From: Nitrospira sp.
GTDB taxonomy: Bacteria; Nitrospirota; Nitrospiria; Nitrospirales; Nitrospiraceae
Assembly (NCBI GenBank): GCA_030444405.1
Contig: JARFPM010000035.1
Span: forward strand, 1 to 33,403
Direction of reading: 5' to 3'
DNA: 33,403 nt
A program made the translations under genes and the position numbers. Positions 15,181 to 24,784 of the stretch are shown here, in pieces. Below the pieces are notes generated by a model. It was not told where the DNA came from, made no database searches, and was given only the letters and a program-made list of their open reading frames with translations. Each line of letters begins with the position of its first letter. The stretch's first letter is position 1.

Positions 15181-15511
15181 ACGGGCAGGAGCTCGATTGT
15201 AAGAAATTGTCTTCATTTGTATTATTCTGGGACAGTGATCTCATTCAAGCAAAGCTCCCCTCTCCTGATTGACCAGGCACCTCATTCAAGAAAGGTAATT
15301 GAATTGCCAAGAATTTTGAAAATCCGACGCTCATTTTTCACCAAGCGAAATTAATAGGATTCGTCGCAAGATGTTCTATCATGGGACACCACGAACCAGT
15401 TGTTGGCATGTGAGATGGTCCCTGCTCTGAGTTGATCTGATAAGTTCACCACATGGAATACGAATCATTGTGATGGCGCACCTAAATATTGCGGCAAAGT
15501 CTCCTCTTTAG

Positions 15512-15532
15512 AGTGTTTCATAATGAAACACT
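15512..15532. promoter_or_regulatory. Dyad with TGTTTC-N5-GAAACA core (site 1)
   Basis: Arms AGTGTTTCAT and ATGAAACACT are perfect inverted repeats around one A. The core TGTTTC-ATAAT-GAAACA is shared with the dyad at 15706-15726. It lies mid-gap, about 415 bases upstream of the predicted sigma-54 start. Confidence 0.5.
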
Positions 15533-15705
15533 TATGCGATGTATTCTCCAGTTGGGTCACTATTTCACGGATGAAGGAACCAATCACGTTGATCTACAAA
15601 TTTCCTCGTGTCACATGTCCGACTGAGGGATGGGTAGTCGCGCGCCCAGCGTCAATCATGCCCGCGCTTGGTCAAGTCTGGGAGACAGTCCTTTACATGA
15701 GAAAG

Positions 15706-15726
15706 GCTGTTTCACAGCGAAACAGC
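15706..15726. promoter_or_regulatory. Dyad with TGTTTC-N5-GAAACA core (site 2)
   Basis: GCTGTTTC-ACAGC-GAAACAGC, perfect 8-base arms. It begins four bases after the stop codon of the sigma-54 activator gene, and on that strand CTTTCTC follows, so it may also work as a weak terminator hairpin. The core is the same as in site 1. Confidence 0.5.
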
Positions 15727-15730
15727 TCTG

Positions 15731-16825
15731 CTAGACCGATTGAGGGATCCGATGTGCTGGCTCCAAGGAAAGGTCGACCGGTGTGAGTTCACGCGATATC
15801 CCGCCCCCACTCTCCTGAGGGGAGATTTTTTTCGATTTCTTAGACTTGGTTCTGGAGCCGAATGAAAGCGGAGTCGCGGTTGGCACAAATTTTTCAAGCC
15901 CGTAGGCCCGCAGTTTGCGGTACAATGTCGAGCGGCTCACCTTCAAGTCTCTGGCCATCCTGGTCATGTTCCCTCGATGCAAACTGATTGCCTTCACCAA
16001 CAGCTCCATCTCAATCCGGCGATGAGCCTCCCGCAGGGAATCCAATGAATCCACTGGTTGGGGTTCTTCACCAGCCAGGTCTAAGTCATGCGGAGTGATC
16101 TCCATCCCATCCGCCATGACCACCGCGCGTCGGACCCGATTGCTTAACTCGCGCACATTTCCCGGCCAGGAATAGGAACGCAGCACGCCGACTGCTTGGG
16201 GCGTATAGCCTCGGATCGGCTTGCGATAGGTCACGGCGGCCTGCTTCAGAAAGACCATTGCCATGAGTAGGGTGTCCTCGCCCCGGTCCCGCAGAGGTGG
16301 CAGGTGAATATGCAACACGCCGAGCCGATAATAGAGGTCTTCCCGGAAGAGATTCTTGTCGATTGCCTTTTTTAGGTCGACATTGGTCGCCGCAAGGACA
16401 CGTGCATCGACATGAAGCGTCTCTTGCCCCCCGACTCGTTCGAACGTGCCTTTCTGCAAGAACCGAAGCAGTTTGACCTGCAGAGCTGGCAGCAGATCGC
16501 CGACCTCATCAAGAAATAATGTGCCGCCGTCCGCCGCTTCCAGTTTGCCCTTCTTTTGTTGGACGGCACCCGTGAAGGCGCCACGTTCATGACCGAACAG
16601 TTCAGATTCCAATAAGGTTTCGGGGATGGCTCCGCAATTGATCGGCACGAACGGCCCGCGCTTCCGGAGGCTTCGCTCATGGATCGCTTGCGCGGTCAAT
16701 TCCTTTCCCGTGCCGGTCTCGCCGGTAATGAGCACCGGCATCTCGGTCTTCGCCATCTTGCGAACCAAGTCAAAGACTGCGGAGATGGCGGGACTTGCTC
16801 CCACCATTTCGTCCACGGTTTCCAC
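15731..16825 (-). CDS. Sigma-54-dependent transcriptional activator without receiver domain
   Basis: About 364 residues: an AAA+ domain followed by a Fis-type helix-turn-helix. Walker A is GETGTGKE, the sigma-54-contacting GAFTGA is intact (GHERGAFTGAVQQ), Walker B is GGTLFLDEVGDL, and WPGNVREL marks the end of the AAA+ part. The helix-turn-helix is GNMTRMARDLKVSRSTLYRKLRAYGL, followed by a Lys/Ser-rich tail of about 50 residues. The AAA+ part begins within ten residues of the start, so there is no receiver, GAF or PAS domain, as in PspF-type activators that are controlled by a partner protein. I prefer the GTG at 16823-16825, five bases after GGGGAGG; an in-frame GTG is at 16829-16831. No receiver sequence continues upstream. 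Confidence 0.9.
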   Translation of the reverse strand: METVDEMVGASPAISAVFDLVRKMAKTEMPVLITGETGTGKELTAQAIHERSLRKRGPFVPINCGAIPETLLESELFGHERGAFTGAVQQKKGKLEAADGGTLFLDEVGDLLPALQVKLLRFLQKGTFERVGGQETLHVDARVLAATNVDLKKAIDKNLFREDLYYRLGVLHIHLPPLRDRGEDTLLMAMVFLKQAAVTYRKPIRGYTPQAVGVLRSYSWPGNVRELSNRVRRAVVMADGMEITPHDLDLAGEEPQPVDSLDSLREAHRRIEMELLVKAISLHRGNMTRMARDLKVSRSTLYRKLRAYGLEKFVPTATPLSFGSRTKSKKSKKISPQESGGGISRELTPVDLSLEPAHRIPQSV

Positions 16826-17428
16826 AAACACCTCCCCGTGTCGACTACTACGATGACATCCCTGAGATCTTGCTTTTCATGAGGTATCTGTCCACTATGC
16901 GATCGGACATGGCCATGAGCTCAACAGATTCCAATGGCCTTATTCCCAATCTGAATATGGGTGATAAAATGAGTCATGCCGTGAAAGTTGCGACGATGCT
17001 GCCCGCATACGGCTCTAATTTGTACCACGGATAGGCACTATGGCTCTAGTCAAAATACTTGCGTTGTTCTACATATCACTCAGAATCTCAGGATAACGTC
17101 TCGTCTTGATACATAACATTGAATAGAAGGCAGTGATTAGTGCCTAATAGCCCTATTTTGTGTTTTTAGTTACGGATATATGGCTCCAGCTATGTCTCTG
17201 GCTGAGATCTGGCTCTTATATTTGACCATAGCACAGGGAGTTCTGTGCCACCCTCGAACATAGATCTATTGATTCGCGAGCGATTTGTCCAGGATCATGA
17301 GACGAAGAGGCAGATGTACGCGACCCGTTGTGCTGAATACGTGAGGATTGGTCCATCGACGGGGAAATAGCGCACGCGCCCTGAAGTCGATCCTGGATTC
17401 GCAGCTTCCTACATACGTGGATAATTGC
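16826..17428. other. Divergent intergenic region between activator and TerC genes
   Basis: About 600 bases with no supported gene, AT-richer around 17040-17220. GCACAG-ggagtt-CTGTGC (17231-17248) is an inverted repeat with 6-base arms. I see no clear -24/-12 motif and no tRNA-like fold here. The frame of the TerC gene is open back to 17348, but the conserved start is at 17429. Confidence 0.4.
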
Positions 17429-18202
17429 ATGTTTGACTGGATGGCTCATTCCGAGATGTGGATTGCGTTGGGCACCCTGACGGCGCTTGAAATTGTCTTA
17501 GGGATCGACAACATCATCTTTATCTCCGTCCTCGTTAGCCGGCTCCCTCAGCACCAGCGAAACGTAGCACGCCGCCTTGGGTTGGGCCTTGCGATGGTCG
17601 CACGACTGGGATTGTTATTCTCTATTTCATTCCTGATGGAGCTGACGACTCCCCTCTTCACCGTGCTGCATCAAGCCATCTCGGGACGAGATCTGATTCT
17701 CATCATCGGCGGCCTGTTTCTTCTCGCCAAAGCCACCCACGAGATTCACACCAGTTTGGAAGGCACCGACGGACGGTCGATCGCATCAGTTCCGGCCGGT
17801 CTAGGAATGATGTTGTTGCAGGTCGCCACGTTGGACATTGTGTTTTCGTTGGATTCCGTCATTACGGCCGTCGGCCTGGTGGATAAGGTGTCGGTCATGG
17901 CCATTGCGATTATTGTGGCCGTCCTGGTGATGATGTTTGCGGCTCGACCGATCGGAGATTTCGTCGATGCCCATCCAACGATCAAAATTCTCGCGCTCTC
18001 CTTCCTGATCCTTGTCGGGGTGACCTTGATGGTGGAGGGATTCGATGTACACGTGCCAAAGGGCTACATCTATTTTGCGATGGCCTTTTCCGTCGCCGTT
18101 GAGATGATCAACCTGCGAATCCGTGCGCGCACCGGTTCGCCCGTGAGGCTGCACAACCGCTACTCCCGAGGCAAGACGGAACCTTTCGACGGCAAACAGT
18201 GA
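17429..18202 (+). CDS. TerC family integral membrane protein
   Basis: 257 residues with about seven transmembrane helices. The two conserved acidic motifs of the family are present: LEIVLGIDNIIFISVL (about residues 18-33) and TLDIVFSLDSVITAVG (about 130-145), related by an internal repeat. TerC/Alx-type proteins act in metal (notably manganese) export or tellurite resistance; the ion cannot be read here. The start MFDWMAHSEMWIALG is the usual family N-terminus. The C-terminal tail is basic. It is convergent with the MFS transporter gene, 29 bases away. Confidence 0.9.
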   Translation: MFDWMAHSEMWIALGTLTALEIVLGIDNIIFISVLVSRLPQHQRNVARRLGLGLAMVARLGLLFSISFLMELTTPLFTVLHQAISGRDLILIIGGLFLLAKATHEIHTSLEGTDGRSIASVPAGLGMMLLQVATLDIVFSLDSVITAVGLVDKVSVMAIAIIVAVLVMMFAARPIGDFVDAHPTIKILALSFLILVGVTLMVEGFDVHVPKGYIYFAMAFSVAVEMINLRIRARTGSPVRLHNRYSRGKTEPFDGKQ

Positions 18203-18231
18203 TTTCCGGCTCTCACCCTGTCGAGCAAGTG

Positions 18232-19671
18232 TCAGGCCGACTTTCGCACAGACAACGGGGTCGCCAATTGCTCGAGAGACTGCCCTTCCGCATTGATTCC
18301 CAGCCACAGCTCAATTGCCGCACCGAGGAGCATCATGCCTCCACCTACCAGATATCCGTAGAAGACGCTCGTCGCTGATGTTTCGATGAGCATCCCATAG
18401 AGCCACGGCGCCGCCACGCCGGCTCCTTGCGCCACGATGAAGAAGAAGGCAATCGCCATCGCCCGGATCTCCATCGGAAACACCTCGCTCACCGTCAGAT
18501 AGGCGGCACTGGCCCCTGCCGAGGCAAAAAAGAAGATCGATGACCACAACAGCATATGCGTGGAGAGCGTCAAGGAACCAGTCCAGAACAGATATCCCGT
18601 AAGGCATAAAAGGATACCGGCAACACCGTAGGTGAGGCTGATCATCGGTTTGCGGCCGACTGTATCAAACAGTCGACCTAACAAGAGTGGTCCCAAAAAA
18701 TTGCCCAGTGCGAACGGGAGAATGTAGAGACCGATGACGGCACTGGGTACGGCATAGTATTTCGTCAGCAGCAGCGGATACGTAAACGACACGGCGTTGT
18801 ACATGAACGATTGCGTGACCATCAATCCTATGCCTAAGACTGTCCGCCGTGGGTAAGACTGAAATAGTTCTTGCGCCACGGTCGCAATCGTCGCATGGGC
18901 TCGGGCATGTACCGTGATCGTACCTTGGGGGGCCGCCAGTGATGTGCCTCGATCTTTCGCCACTTGTCGTTCAATGTGTGACACGATGGCTTCCGCATCG
19001 GGAACCCGACCGTGGGTCATGAGCCAGCGCGGGCTTTCTGGAATGACGCGCCGAACAATGATAATGGCGACTCCAAGCACAGCGCCGAGGACAAAGCAGA
19101 GCCGCCATCCGATGGATTCAGCAAAGATCGCCGGATTCAATAAGAGCAGCGTCATCAAGGCGCCGGCCGCCGAGCCCAGCCACCAGGTCCCGTTGATCGC
19201 CAGATCGGTGTGGCCGCGACTTCGGGCGGGAATCAATTCATCGATCGCGGAATTGATGGCTGCGTACTCGCCTCCGATGCCGGCGCCGGTCAGAAATCGG
19301 AAGAACATGAAGCTCAGGAGGTCCCATGAAAAAGCCGTCATGAGCGTTGCTGCGAGATACAACGCCAAGGTGATCATGAACCATTTCTTTCGCCCCTGCC
19401 GATCGGTGAGATACGAAAAGAGGAGCGCGCCCATGACCGAACCGGCCAAGTAGGCGGACGCTGTCAGTCCTACTTCCGATTGGGTGAGATGTAAGGTGTC
19501 CGGAAGGGTGAGCACCGGGCCGAGTGAGGCCACGATGGATACTTCAAGCCCGTCGAGCAGCCACGTGATCCCCAGTGCCCCGACGACCAGCCAATGCCAG
19601 CGTGCCCAGGGCAACCGATCCATGCGTTGTGGAATATTGGTGGTGATCGGAGTATCGGGATCGGCAGGCAT
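18232..19671 (-). CDS. MFS transporter, sugar-porter-like
   Basis: 479 residues with twelve predicted transmembrane helices. Motifs: DRQGRKKWF in the 2-3 loop, RFLTGAGIGGEYAAINSAIDELIPARSRG in helix 4-5, PESPRWL after helix 6, and DTVGRKP in the 8-9 loop, all typical of the sugar porter/organic acid branch. The start (MPADPDTPIT) at 19669-19671 has AGGA upstream. The substrate is unknown. It lies 51 bases downstream of the glucose-6-phosphate dehydrogenase gene on the same strand, which would fit uptake of a sugar or sugar acid, but this is only context. Confidence 0.85.
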   Translation of the reverse strand: MPADPDTPITTNIPQRMDRLPWARWHWLVVGALGITWLLDGLEVSIVASLGPVLTLPDTLHLTQSEVGLTASAYLAGSVMGALLFSYLTDRQGRKKWFMITLALYLAATLMTAFSWDLLSFMFFRFLTGAGIGGEYAAINSAIDELIPARSRGHTDLAINGTWWLGSAAGALMTLLLLNPAIFAESIGWRLCFVLGAVLGVAIIIVRRVIPESPRWLMTHGRVPDAEAIVSHIERQVAKDRGTSLAAPQGTITVHARAHATIATVAQELFQSYPRRTVLGIGLMVTQSFMYNAVSFTYPLLLTKYYAVPSAVIGLYILPFALGNFLGPLLLGRLFDTVGRKPMISLTYGVAGILLCLTGYLFWTGSLTLSTHMLLWSSIFFFASAGASAAYLTVSEVFPMEIRAMAIAFFFIVAQGAGVAAPWLYGMLIETSATSVFYGYLVGGGMMLLGAAIELWLGINAEGQSLEQLATPLSVRKSA

Positions 19672-19722
19672 GCGTCCTAGTATTACGGCAACGAGGCGCC
19701 GCCTGTCCAATGCCTGGAGTGT

Positions 19723-21189
19723 CTACCAACCCAATTGCCAGTTCAGACCGTCCCGTTCCACAAGCGCGTCCGCTTCCTGTGGCCCCCACGATCCAGCCGT
19801 GTAGACATGTACCGGTCGGGGGCCGAGCAACAGCGGGTCGTAGAGTCGCCAGGCCGTTTCTGTAAAGTCCGAGGTAACGAACAATGTTTGGTCGCCGATC
19901 ATGACATCGCGCAACAGTGTTTCGTAGGCTTCCGGCAGTTCCCCGCCGAAGGCTTGACCGTAGTCGAACCTCAACGCGTGATCAGTAAAATTGAAGGGGC
20001 GACCGGGAGTTTTCACGGAGAAGCAGAGAGAAAATCCTTCACTCGGCTGCAGAGTGATCAGCAACTTGTTGGGATTGAGGCTGCCTGGTTCCAATGATCG
20101 AAAGACTTGAATGGGTGCCGAGCGGAAAGTGACGGCCACCTGGGTGATCTTGCGCGGAAGCCGTTTGCCGGTTCGTAAATAAAACGGCACTCCCATCCAG
20201 CGCCAGTTGTGAATCTCCAATTTCAACGCCACGTAGGTTTCGGTTCTTGAATCTGGCGGCACGCCTTGTTCTTCCAGATAGCCCGGAATCCGCTGGCCGG
20301 CGACATTCCATGCCGCATATTGGCCGAAGACCACGTCCTGGGAGCGAATCGATGAAATAGAGCGGAGCACTTTCAATTTTTCAGCCTGGATCTCGGACGC
20401 TTCGAAGGAAGTCGGCACTTCCATGCCGATGACGGTCAGCAGTTGCGTCAAATGGTTCTGCACCATGTCGCGTAAGGCGCCGGCCCCCTGGTAATAGGCC
20501 CCGCGGTGTTCGACACCGAGGTCTTCCGCAACCGTGATTTCCACACTCTCCACCGTATCGCGATTCCACAGCGATTCAAAAATGGGGTTCGCGAAGCGAA
20601 AGGCCAACAGGTTCTGCACGGTCTCTTTACCGAGATAGTGATCGATGCGATAAATCTGCGACTCATCCAGGTAGCGGTGTAACAGGGTGTTGAGTGCACG
20701 GGCAGAATGAAAATCATGACCGAAGGGCTTTTCAAACACGACGCGCACCCACCCATGGCTCCTCAGTAATCCTGTTTGATCGAGCAGCTCCAGGGTTTCG
20801 GGCACAATCGTCGGCGGCAGCGCCAAGTAAAAAATTCGGTTTTGTGGGAGATTCCGTGCAATTTCAAGCCGGGCGATAAACGAGGCGAGACCTTCATAGT
20901 CCGCCAATCTGCCATCACGCAGGGCGTGATAATGCACGTGGTTCTCGCACCATTGTCGCAGGTCGGCAGCGTGACGCGCCCCGGAACTGGACAGCCCCTC
21001 GTAGGCCCATAAGCGAAAGGCGTCCTCACTGAGCTCCGGCAGTGCCGCTCCGACGATGAGCGTGTTCTGCTTGTCCAGCTCACCGTAGGTGCGCAAATGA
21101 AACAAGGCAGGCAGCAGCTTCCGCCTCGTCAAATCACCCGTCGCCCCTAGAATAATGAACAGGTGCGGTTGGACAGTTCGCTCTTTCAT
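19723..21189 (-). CDS. zwf: Glucose-6-phosphate 1-dehydrogenase
   Basis: First enzyme of the oxidative pentose phosphate pathway: glucose-6-phosphate plus NADP to 6-phosphogluconolactone. 488 residues, normal length. The nucleotide motif GATGDLTRRKL is at 15-25, EKPFG at 153-157, and the active-site signature RIDHYLGKE at 181-189, containing the catalytic His. The C-terminal domain continues through KRLPRKITQVAVTF and GPRPVHVYTAGSWGPQEAD. It is followed by the MFS gene. No gnd or pgl gene is adjacent. Confidence 0.97.
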   Translation of the reverse strand: MKERTVQPHLFIILGATGDLTRRKLLPALFHLRTYGELDKQNTLIVGAALPELSEDAFRLWAYEGLSSSGARHAADLRQWCENHVHYHALRDGRLADYEGLASFIARLEIARNLPQNRIFYLALPPTIVPETLELLDQTGLLRSHGWVRVVFEKPFGHDFHSARALNTLLHRYLDESQIYRIDHYLGKETVQNLLAFRFANPIFESLWNRDTVESVEITVAEDLGVEHRGAYYQGAGALRDMVQNHLTQLLTVIGMEVPTSFEASEIQAEKLKVLRSISSIRSQDVVFGQYAAWNVAGQRIPGYLEEQGVPPDSRTETYVALKLEIHNWRWMGVPFYLRTGKRLPRKITQVAVTFRSAPIQVFRSLEPGSLNPNKLLITLQPSEGFSLCFSVKTPGRPFNFTDHALRFDYGQAFGGELPEAYETLLRDVMIGDQTLFVTSDFTETAWRLYDPLLLGPRPVHVYTAGSWGPQEADALVERDGLNWQLGW

Positions 21190-21320
21190 GCTCTCCTTGT
21201 CCGACTATTCGCGAATGAGCTGATCCCGGAAGATCATGCCCGGATTGGCTCCCGCTATCGACAGTGTAGAAGGAGACCGTTCTGATACGCCTCGTAAGCC
21301 ACCGGTGAGACCCTATACGG

Positions 21321-21518
21321 TTACTCCTCCGGCTCCTCGATCGGGCCGGCCCATTCGCCGTTGGCGAGCGACACCTCTTGGAATCCACCATCCGGCCATT
21401 GGAACTCTCCCGCTTGATCGACAAGCACGATAAACGGGTCGGCTTCGTGGGCTAGTCCGCGGAACCAGTACCAGCCTGGCTTTGTCGGTTTGTTGTTGCT
21501 CCAACGATAGGGCGACAT
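21321..21518 (-). CDS. Small hypothetical protein (65 residues)
   Basis: The product (MSPYRWSNNKPTKPGWYWFRG, then DPFIVLVDQAGEFQWPDGGFQEVSLANGEWAGPIEEPEE) is rich in Trp and Gly and acidic at its end. The PGWYWFR segment resembles the opening of several small uncharacterised bacterial proteins of about this size. No signal peptide or membrane helix. It is upstream of zwf on the same strand by 131 bases and divergent from hrpB. Confidence 0.6.
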   Translation of the reverse strand: MSPYRWSNNKPTKPGWYWFRGLAHEADPFIVLVDQAGEFQWPDGGFQEVSLANGEWAGPIEEPEE

Positions 21519-21612
21519 CAGTTCTTTCTCACATCCTGAACGGTTGCGTCATTCCTCCCCGCCTCCATGTTCTGGTACAGTACGCAATCTCTATTTGTGA
21601 CCCTATCACGTC

Positions 21613-24138
21613 ATGTCCACACTTCCAATAGAAGATGTGCTGCCGTCAGTCTGCCGAGCATTGGGAGCCGCTCCGAATGCGTTGCTCACCGCCCCTCCCG
21701 GAGCTGGGAAAACTACTCGTGTCCCCTTGGCGCTCCTGAACGCACCCTGGTTATCGGGTAAAAAGCTCCTGCTGCTCGAACCCCGGCGGCTTGCTGCGCG
21801 AGCCGCCGCTCATCGTATGGCGGAAGGGCTGCACGAACATGTCGGGGAGACCGTCGGCTATCGGATGCGCCTCGAAACGAAGATCGGACCGACGACTAAA
21901 ATCGAGGTAGTCACCGAAGGGGTTCTGACGAGGCTGCTCCAACAAGACCCGTCGCTCGACGCCTACGGTATCGTGCTGTTCGACGAATTCCATGAGCGAA
22001 GCCTGCAAGCGGACGTAGGACTCGCTCTGTGCCTTGAAACCCAACGCCTCTTCCGTCCCGACCTTCGTCTCTTCGTCATGTCAGCGACTCTGGACTGCGG
22101 TCCGGTTGCCGAGTTGTTGGGTCGAGCTCCCCTCATCACCTGCGAAGGCCGGCTGTTTCCGGTGGAGACCCGGTACCTTGATCGGCCGCTGACCGGACCG
22201 CTTGATGTGGCCGTATCCCAGCTCATCCGGCAATCGCTCGCAAGAGACCACGGGAGTCTGTTGGTCTTCCTCCCGGGGATGGCCGAAATCCGTCGGGTCG
22301 AACGACTCCTGTTGGACTCCAACCTAGACCATTCCGTACAGATCGCGCCGCTGCACGGCGATCTTCCTCAGGATATGCAGGATGTAGCGATTCGACCGAC
22401 GGCTCCCGGGCGGAGAAAGGTCGTGCTTGCCACCTCCATCGCCGAAACCAGTCTGACGATCGACGGCATCCGCGTGGTGATCGATGCAGGCCGTGTACGT
22501 ATTCCTCGGTACGACACCCGATCTGGTCTGACTCGATTGGAGACCATGCATGTCACAAGAGATTCTGCGGAACAGCGCCGTGGCAGAGCCGGACGACTTG
22601 AAGCAGGCCTGTGTTACCGGCTGTGGACTGAAAAAGAACAGGCTCTGCTTGCTCCCCGTCGTCCACCGGAAATCCTGGATGCAGATCTCACTCCTCTCAT
22701 GCTCGATCTTGCACAATGGGGCGCGCATGATCCGTCGGAATTGTCGTGGCTCACTTCGCCACCTGCCGGTGCGGTCGCTCAGGCCAGAGACTTATTGGTT
22801 CAACTCGGAGCCTTCTCGGCTGATGGCCGGCCGACCGACCATGCCCGACGAATGGCCGAGCTTCCCCTGCATCCACGCCTAGCGCACATGATGCTTCGGG
22901 CAGTGCCGTTAGGTCTTGCCGATCTCGCTTGCGAGGTGGCGGCGCTGTTGAGTGAACGCGACATCCTTCACGGGCCACGCGAACGGCAGAACGCTGATGT
23001 GCGGGTCAGGCTGGACGTTCTCCGGGGGCAGTACGATTCCATCGGTCTAGTGGTGAATCGAGCTGCGGTTGACCGAGTGAGGCGAACGGCTCGTTTGTCG
23101 CGGAGACAGCTCATCCGCGAACAATCTCGTGAGACCGAAGGCAATGGGTATGATTGTTCAAGCTCCGTCGGACGGTTACTTGCATTGGCCTATCCCGATC
23201 GGATTGCTTGGCGGCAGTCGGATCATGAAGGCCGTTACCGCCTTGTGAATGGCAGAGGTGCTCGGTTTAGGACGGCCGATCCCTTGGCCATGGAACCTTT
23301 CCTCGTGATCGCCGACTTGGACGGAGGCGGTCAGTGGTCCGAGATCAATCTCGCTGCTCCGATCACACCAAAAGATATTGAATCTCTTTACAAGGACCGG
23401 TTGGTTGAGGAAGAAGAGGTGGTCTGGGATGAGGCACTCGGCGCGGTTCGAGCCGTACGCCGCCAACGACTTGGAGCTCTGATCCTTTTTGAAGAGGCCG
23501 CTTCATCGCCAGATGCAGAAAAAATAAAAACCAGACTCTTAGATGGTATTCATAAAGTCGGACTTGAGGTTTTACCATTCGGTCATTTACTTCAACAATG
23601 GCGTGCTCGCGTGATGTGGCTTAGACGTGTTGATGATCCCCAATCAGAATGGCCTGATCTTTCCGATCAGGCATTGCTTCAGACATTGGATCAGTGGCTT
23701 GGTCCTTACTTGACCGGTATGACCACACTCGATCGGGTGAAACGGCTGGATCTGACGGCACCACTCCATGCCTTGCTGACGCACGAACAACTGCGTCGCC
23801 TTGACCGGCTGGCCCCGACTCACATCATTGTTCCGAGTGGCTCCCGCCTTCCCATCGATTACGACTCTGAGTCTCCGGTGCTGGCGGTACGCTTGCAAGA
23901 GATGTTTGGTTGCAAGGATACACCGTGCATAGCGGACGGAAAGATTCCTTTGATCTTGCATCTCCTGTCCCCTGCTAAACGGCCGGTGCAGGTGACCCAA
24001 GATCTCGGTGGTTTTTGGAAGAGGGCCTATCCAGATGTCCGCAAAGAACTACGCGGCCGCTATCCCAAGCACCATTGGCCTGAAAACCCGCTTTGCGCTG
24101 CCCCGACGGCCAAGGCGAAGCAAGGAAATCGAAGCTAG
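21613..24138 (+). CDS. hrpB: ATP-dependent DEAH-type helicase HrpB
   Basis: 841 residues. Walker A is TAPPGAGKTTR (26-36), the DEAH-box variant is DEFH (124-127, VLFDEFHERS), motif III is SAT (157-159), and motif VI is QRRGRAGR. The HrpB-specific C-terminus is complete (LAVRLQEMFG, then LHLLSPAKRPVQVTQDLGGFW and GRYPKHHWPENP). HrpB is a putative RNA helicase whose cellular role is not settled. The start at 21613 agrees with family N-termini. It is divergent from the 65-residue gene. Confidence 0.95.
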   Translation: MSTLPIEDVLPSVCRALGAAPNALLTAPPGAGKTTRVPLALLNAPWLSGKKLLLLEPRRLAARAAAHRMAEGLHEHVGETVGYRMRLETKIGPTTKIEVVTEGVLTRLLQQDPSLDAYGIVLFDEFHERSLQADVGLALCLETQRLFRPDLRLFVMSATLDCGPVAELLGRAPLITCEGRLFPVETRYLDRPLTGPLDVAVSQLIRQSLARDHGSLLVFLPGMAEIRRVERLLLDSNLDHSVQIAPLHGDLPQDMQDVAIRPTAPGRRKVVLATSIAETSLTIDGIRVVIDAGRVRIPRYDTRSGLTRLETMHVTRDSAEQRRGRAGRLEAGLCYRLWTEKEQALLAPRRPPEILDADLTPLMLDLAQWGAHDPSELSWLTSPPAGAVAQARDLLVQLGAFSADGRPTDHARRMAELPLHPRLAHMMLRAVPLGLADLACEVAALLSERDILHGPRERQNADVRVRLDVLRGQYDSIGLVVNRAAVDRVRRTARLSRRQLIREQSRETEGNGYDCSSSVGRLLALAYPDRIAWRQSDHEGRYRLVNGRGARFRTADPLAMEPFLVIADLDGGGQWSEINLAAPITPKDIESLYKDRLVEEEEVVWDEALGAVRAVRRQRLGALILFEEAASSPDAEKIKTRLLDGIHKVGLEVLPFGHLLQQWRARVMWLRRVDDPQSEWPDLSDQALLQTLDQWLGPYLTGMTTLDRVKRLDLTAPLHALLTHEQLRRLDRLAPTHIIVPSGSRLPIDYDSESPVLAVRLQEMFGCKDTPCIADGKIPLILHLLSPAKRPVQVTQDLGGFWKRAYPDVRKELRGRYPKHHWPENPLCAAPTAKAKQGNRS

Positions 24139-24287
24139 GGTTCTTCCTTTCGGCAGGCTCAATACATCCCCGCTGAATCACGGTTCAGCCCTTTCCTCCG
24201 TCACCCCGTAACGCAATTGACAGACATTGAGTAAGGTGATCGCCCATCTTGTACTTGCCGTGATTTTCGGTAGAATATACCCCGATC

Positions 24288-24707
24288 ATGGCAAGCGACA
24301 CCCTCGTTGATATGCGAAGCAGCCTCCGGGCGCCACTGGTTCTTTTCCTGGTTCTTCTCGTTAATCTTCTGTGCGTGCCCCTTGGCAACGCCAACCTGCT
24401 CCAGATGACCGACCTCATGGCCCATCCCGAAGTGTATGATCAGAAAGACGTGGTCGTCATCGGCTTGGTGAAAGATGTTCAACTGGTCATCGATCAGCAG
24501 GGTGAACCGACGTTCAAGTTTTTACTGGCCGACGCCGTCGGCACGCTCAAAGTGACCAGTCGAATCCAAGTTCAGAATGGGGATCAAATCATCGTCGAAG
24601 GTACGTTTACCCGTCGTCGGCAAGGCGGTCGCCTCTCTGTGTACAACGAAGTGAACGCACTCACCATACGGCCACTCAATCAGCTCAACTCCGACTTGGT
24701 AGGATAA
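24288..24707 (+). CDS. Secreted OB-fold-like protein
   Basis: 139 residues. A signal sequence (RSSLRAPLVLFLVLLVNLLCVPLGNA) leads to a domain with the five-strand look of an OB fold: VVVIGLVKDVQLVID, FKFLLADAVGTLKVTS, GDQIIVEGTFTRRRQGGR and NEVNALTIRPL. It may start at 24288 or at the ATG at 24312; the latter gives the more usual signal peptide. TAGAAT at 24271-24276 could be a -10 box, which would favour the downstream start. The ligand is unknown; CcmE-like or nucleic-acid-binding folds are possible comparisons. Confidence 0.6.
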   Translation: MASDTLVDMRSSLRAPLVLFLVLLVNLLCVPLGNANLLQMTDLMAHPEVYDQKDVVVIGLVKDVQLVIDQQGEPTFKFLLADAVGTLKVTSRIQVQNGDQIIVEGTFTRRRQGGRLSVYNEVNALTIRPLNQLNSDLVG

Positions 24708-24784
24708 GCAGCGCCCGGTCGCCTTCTCAGACGAGGCTAAGCGGCGATCTCATATGGGGGTATATTCTCTGTTGGTGTGGCCCG

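Larger units (their letters stand above)
15069..15730. other. AT-richer regulatory gap with several dyads
   Basis: No supported gene in about 660 bases between the sigma-54 activator gene and the orphan gene. The stretch is visibly richer in A and T than its surroundings. It contains a -24/-12 promoter, a perfect 18-base palindrome and two dyads with the same TGTTTC-N5-GAAACA core, each listed separately. A plus-strand frame at 15523-15786 overlaps the activator's 3' end and was not accepted. Confidence 0.6.

Noticed and set aside
15402-15418. TTGGCATGTGAGATGGT as a second sigma-54 promoter on the plus strand
   Set aside because: The -12 element has GG where GC is required and no gene follows on that strand.
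16832-16920. A receiver domain frameshifted upstream of the sigma-54 activator
   Set aside because: All three minus-strand frames were read; stops occur within 90 bases and no receiver motif is seen, so the short form appears genuine.
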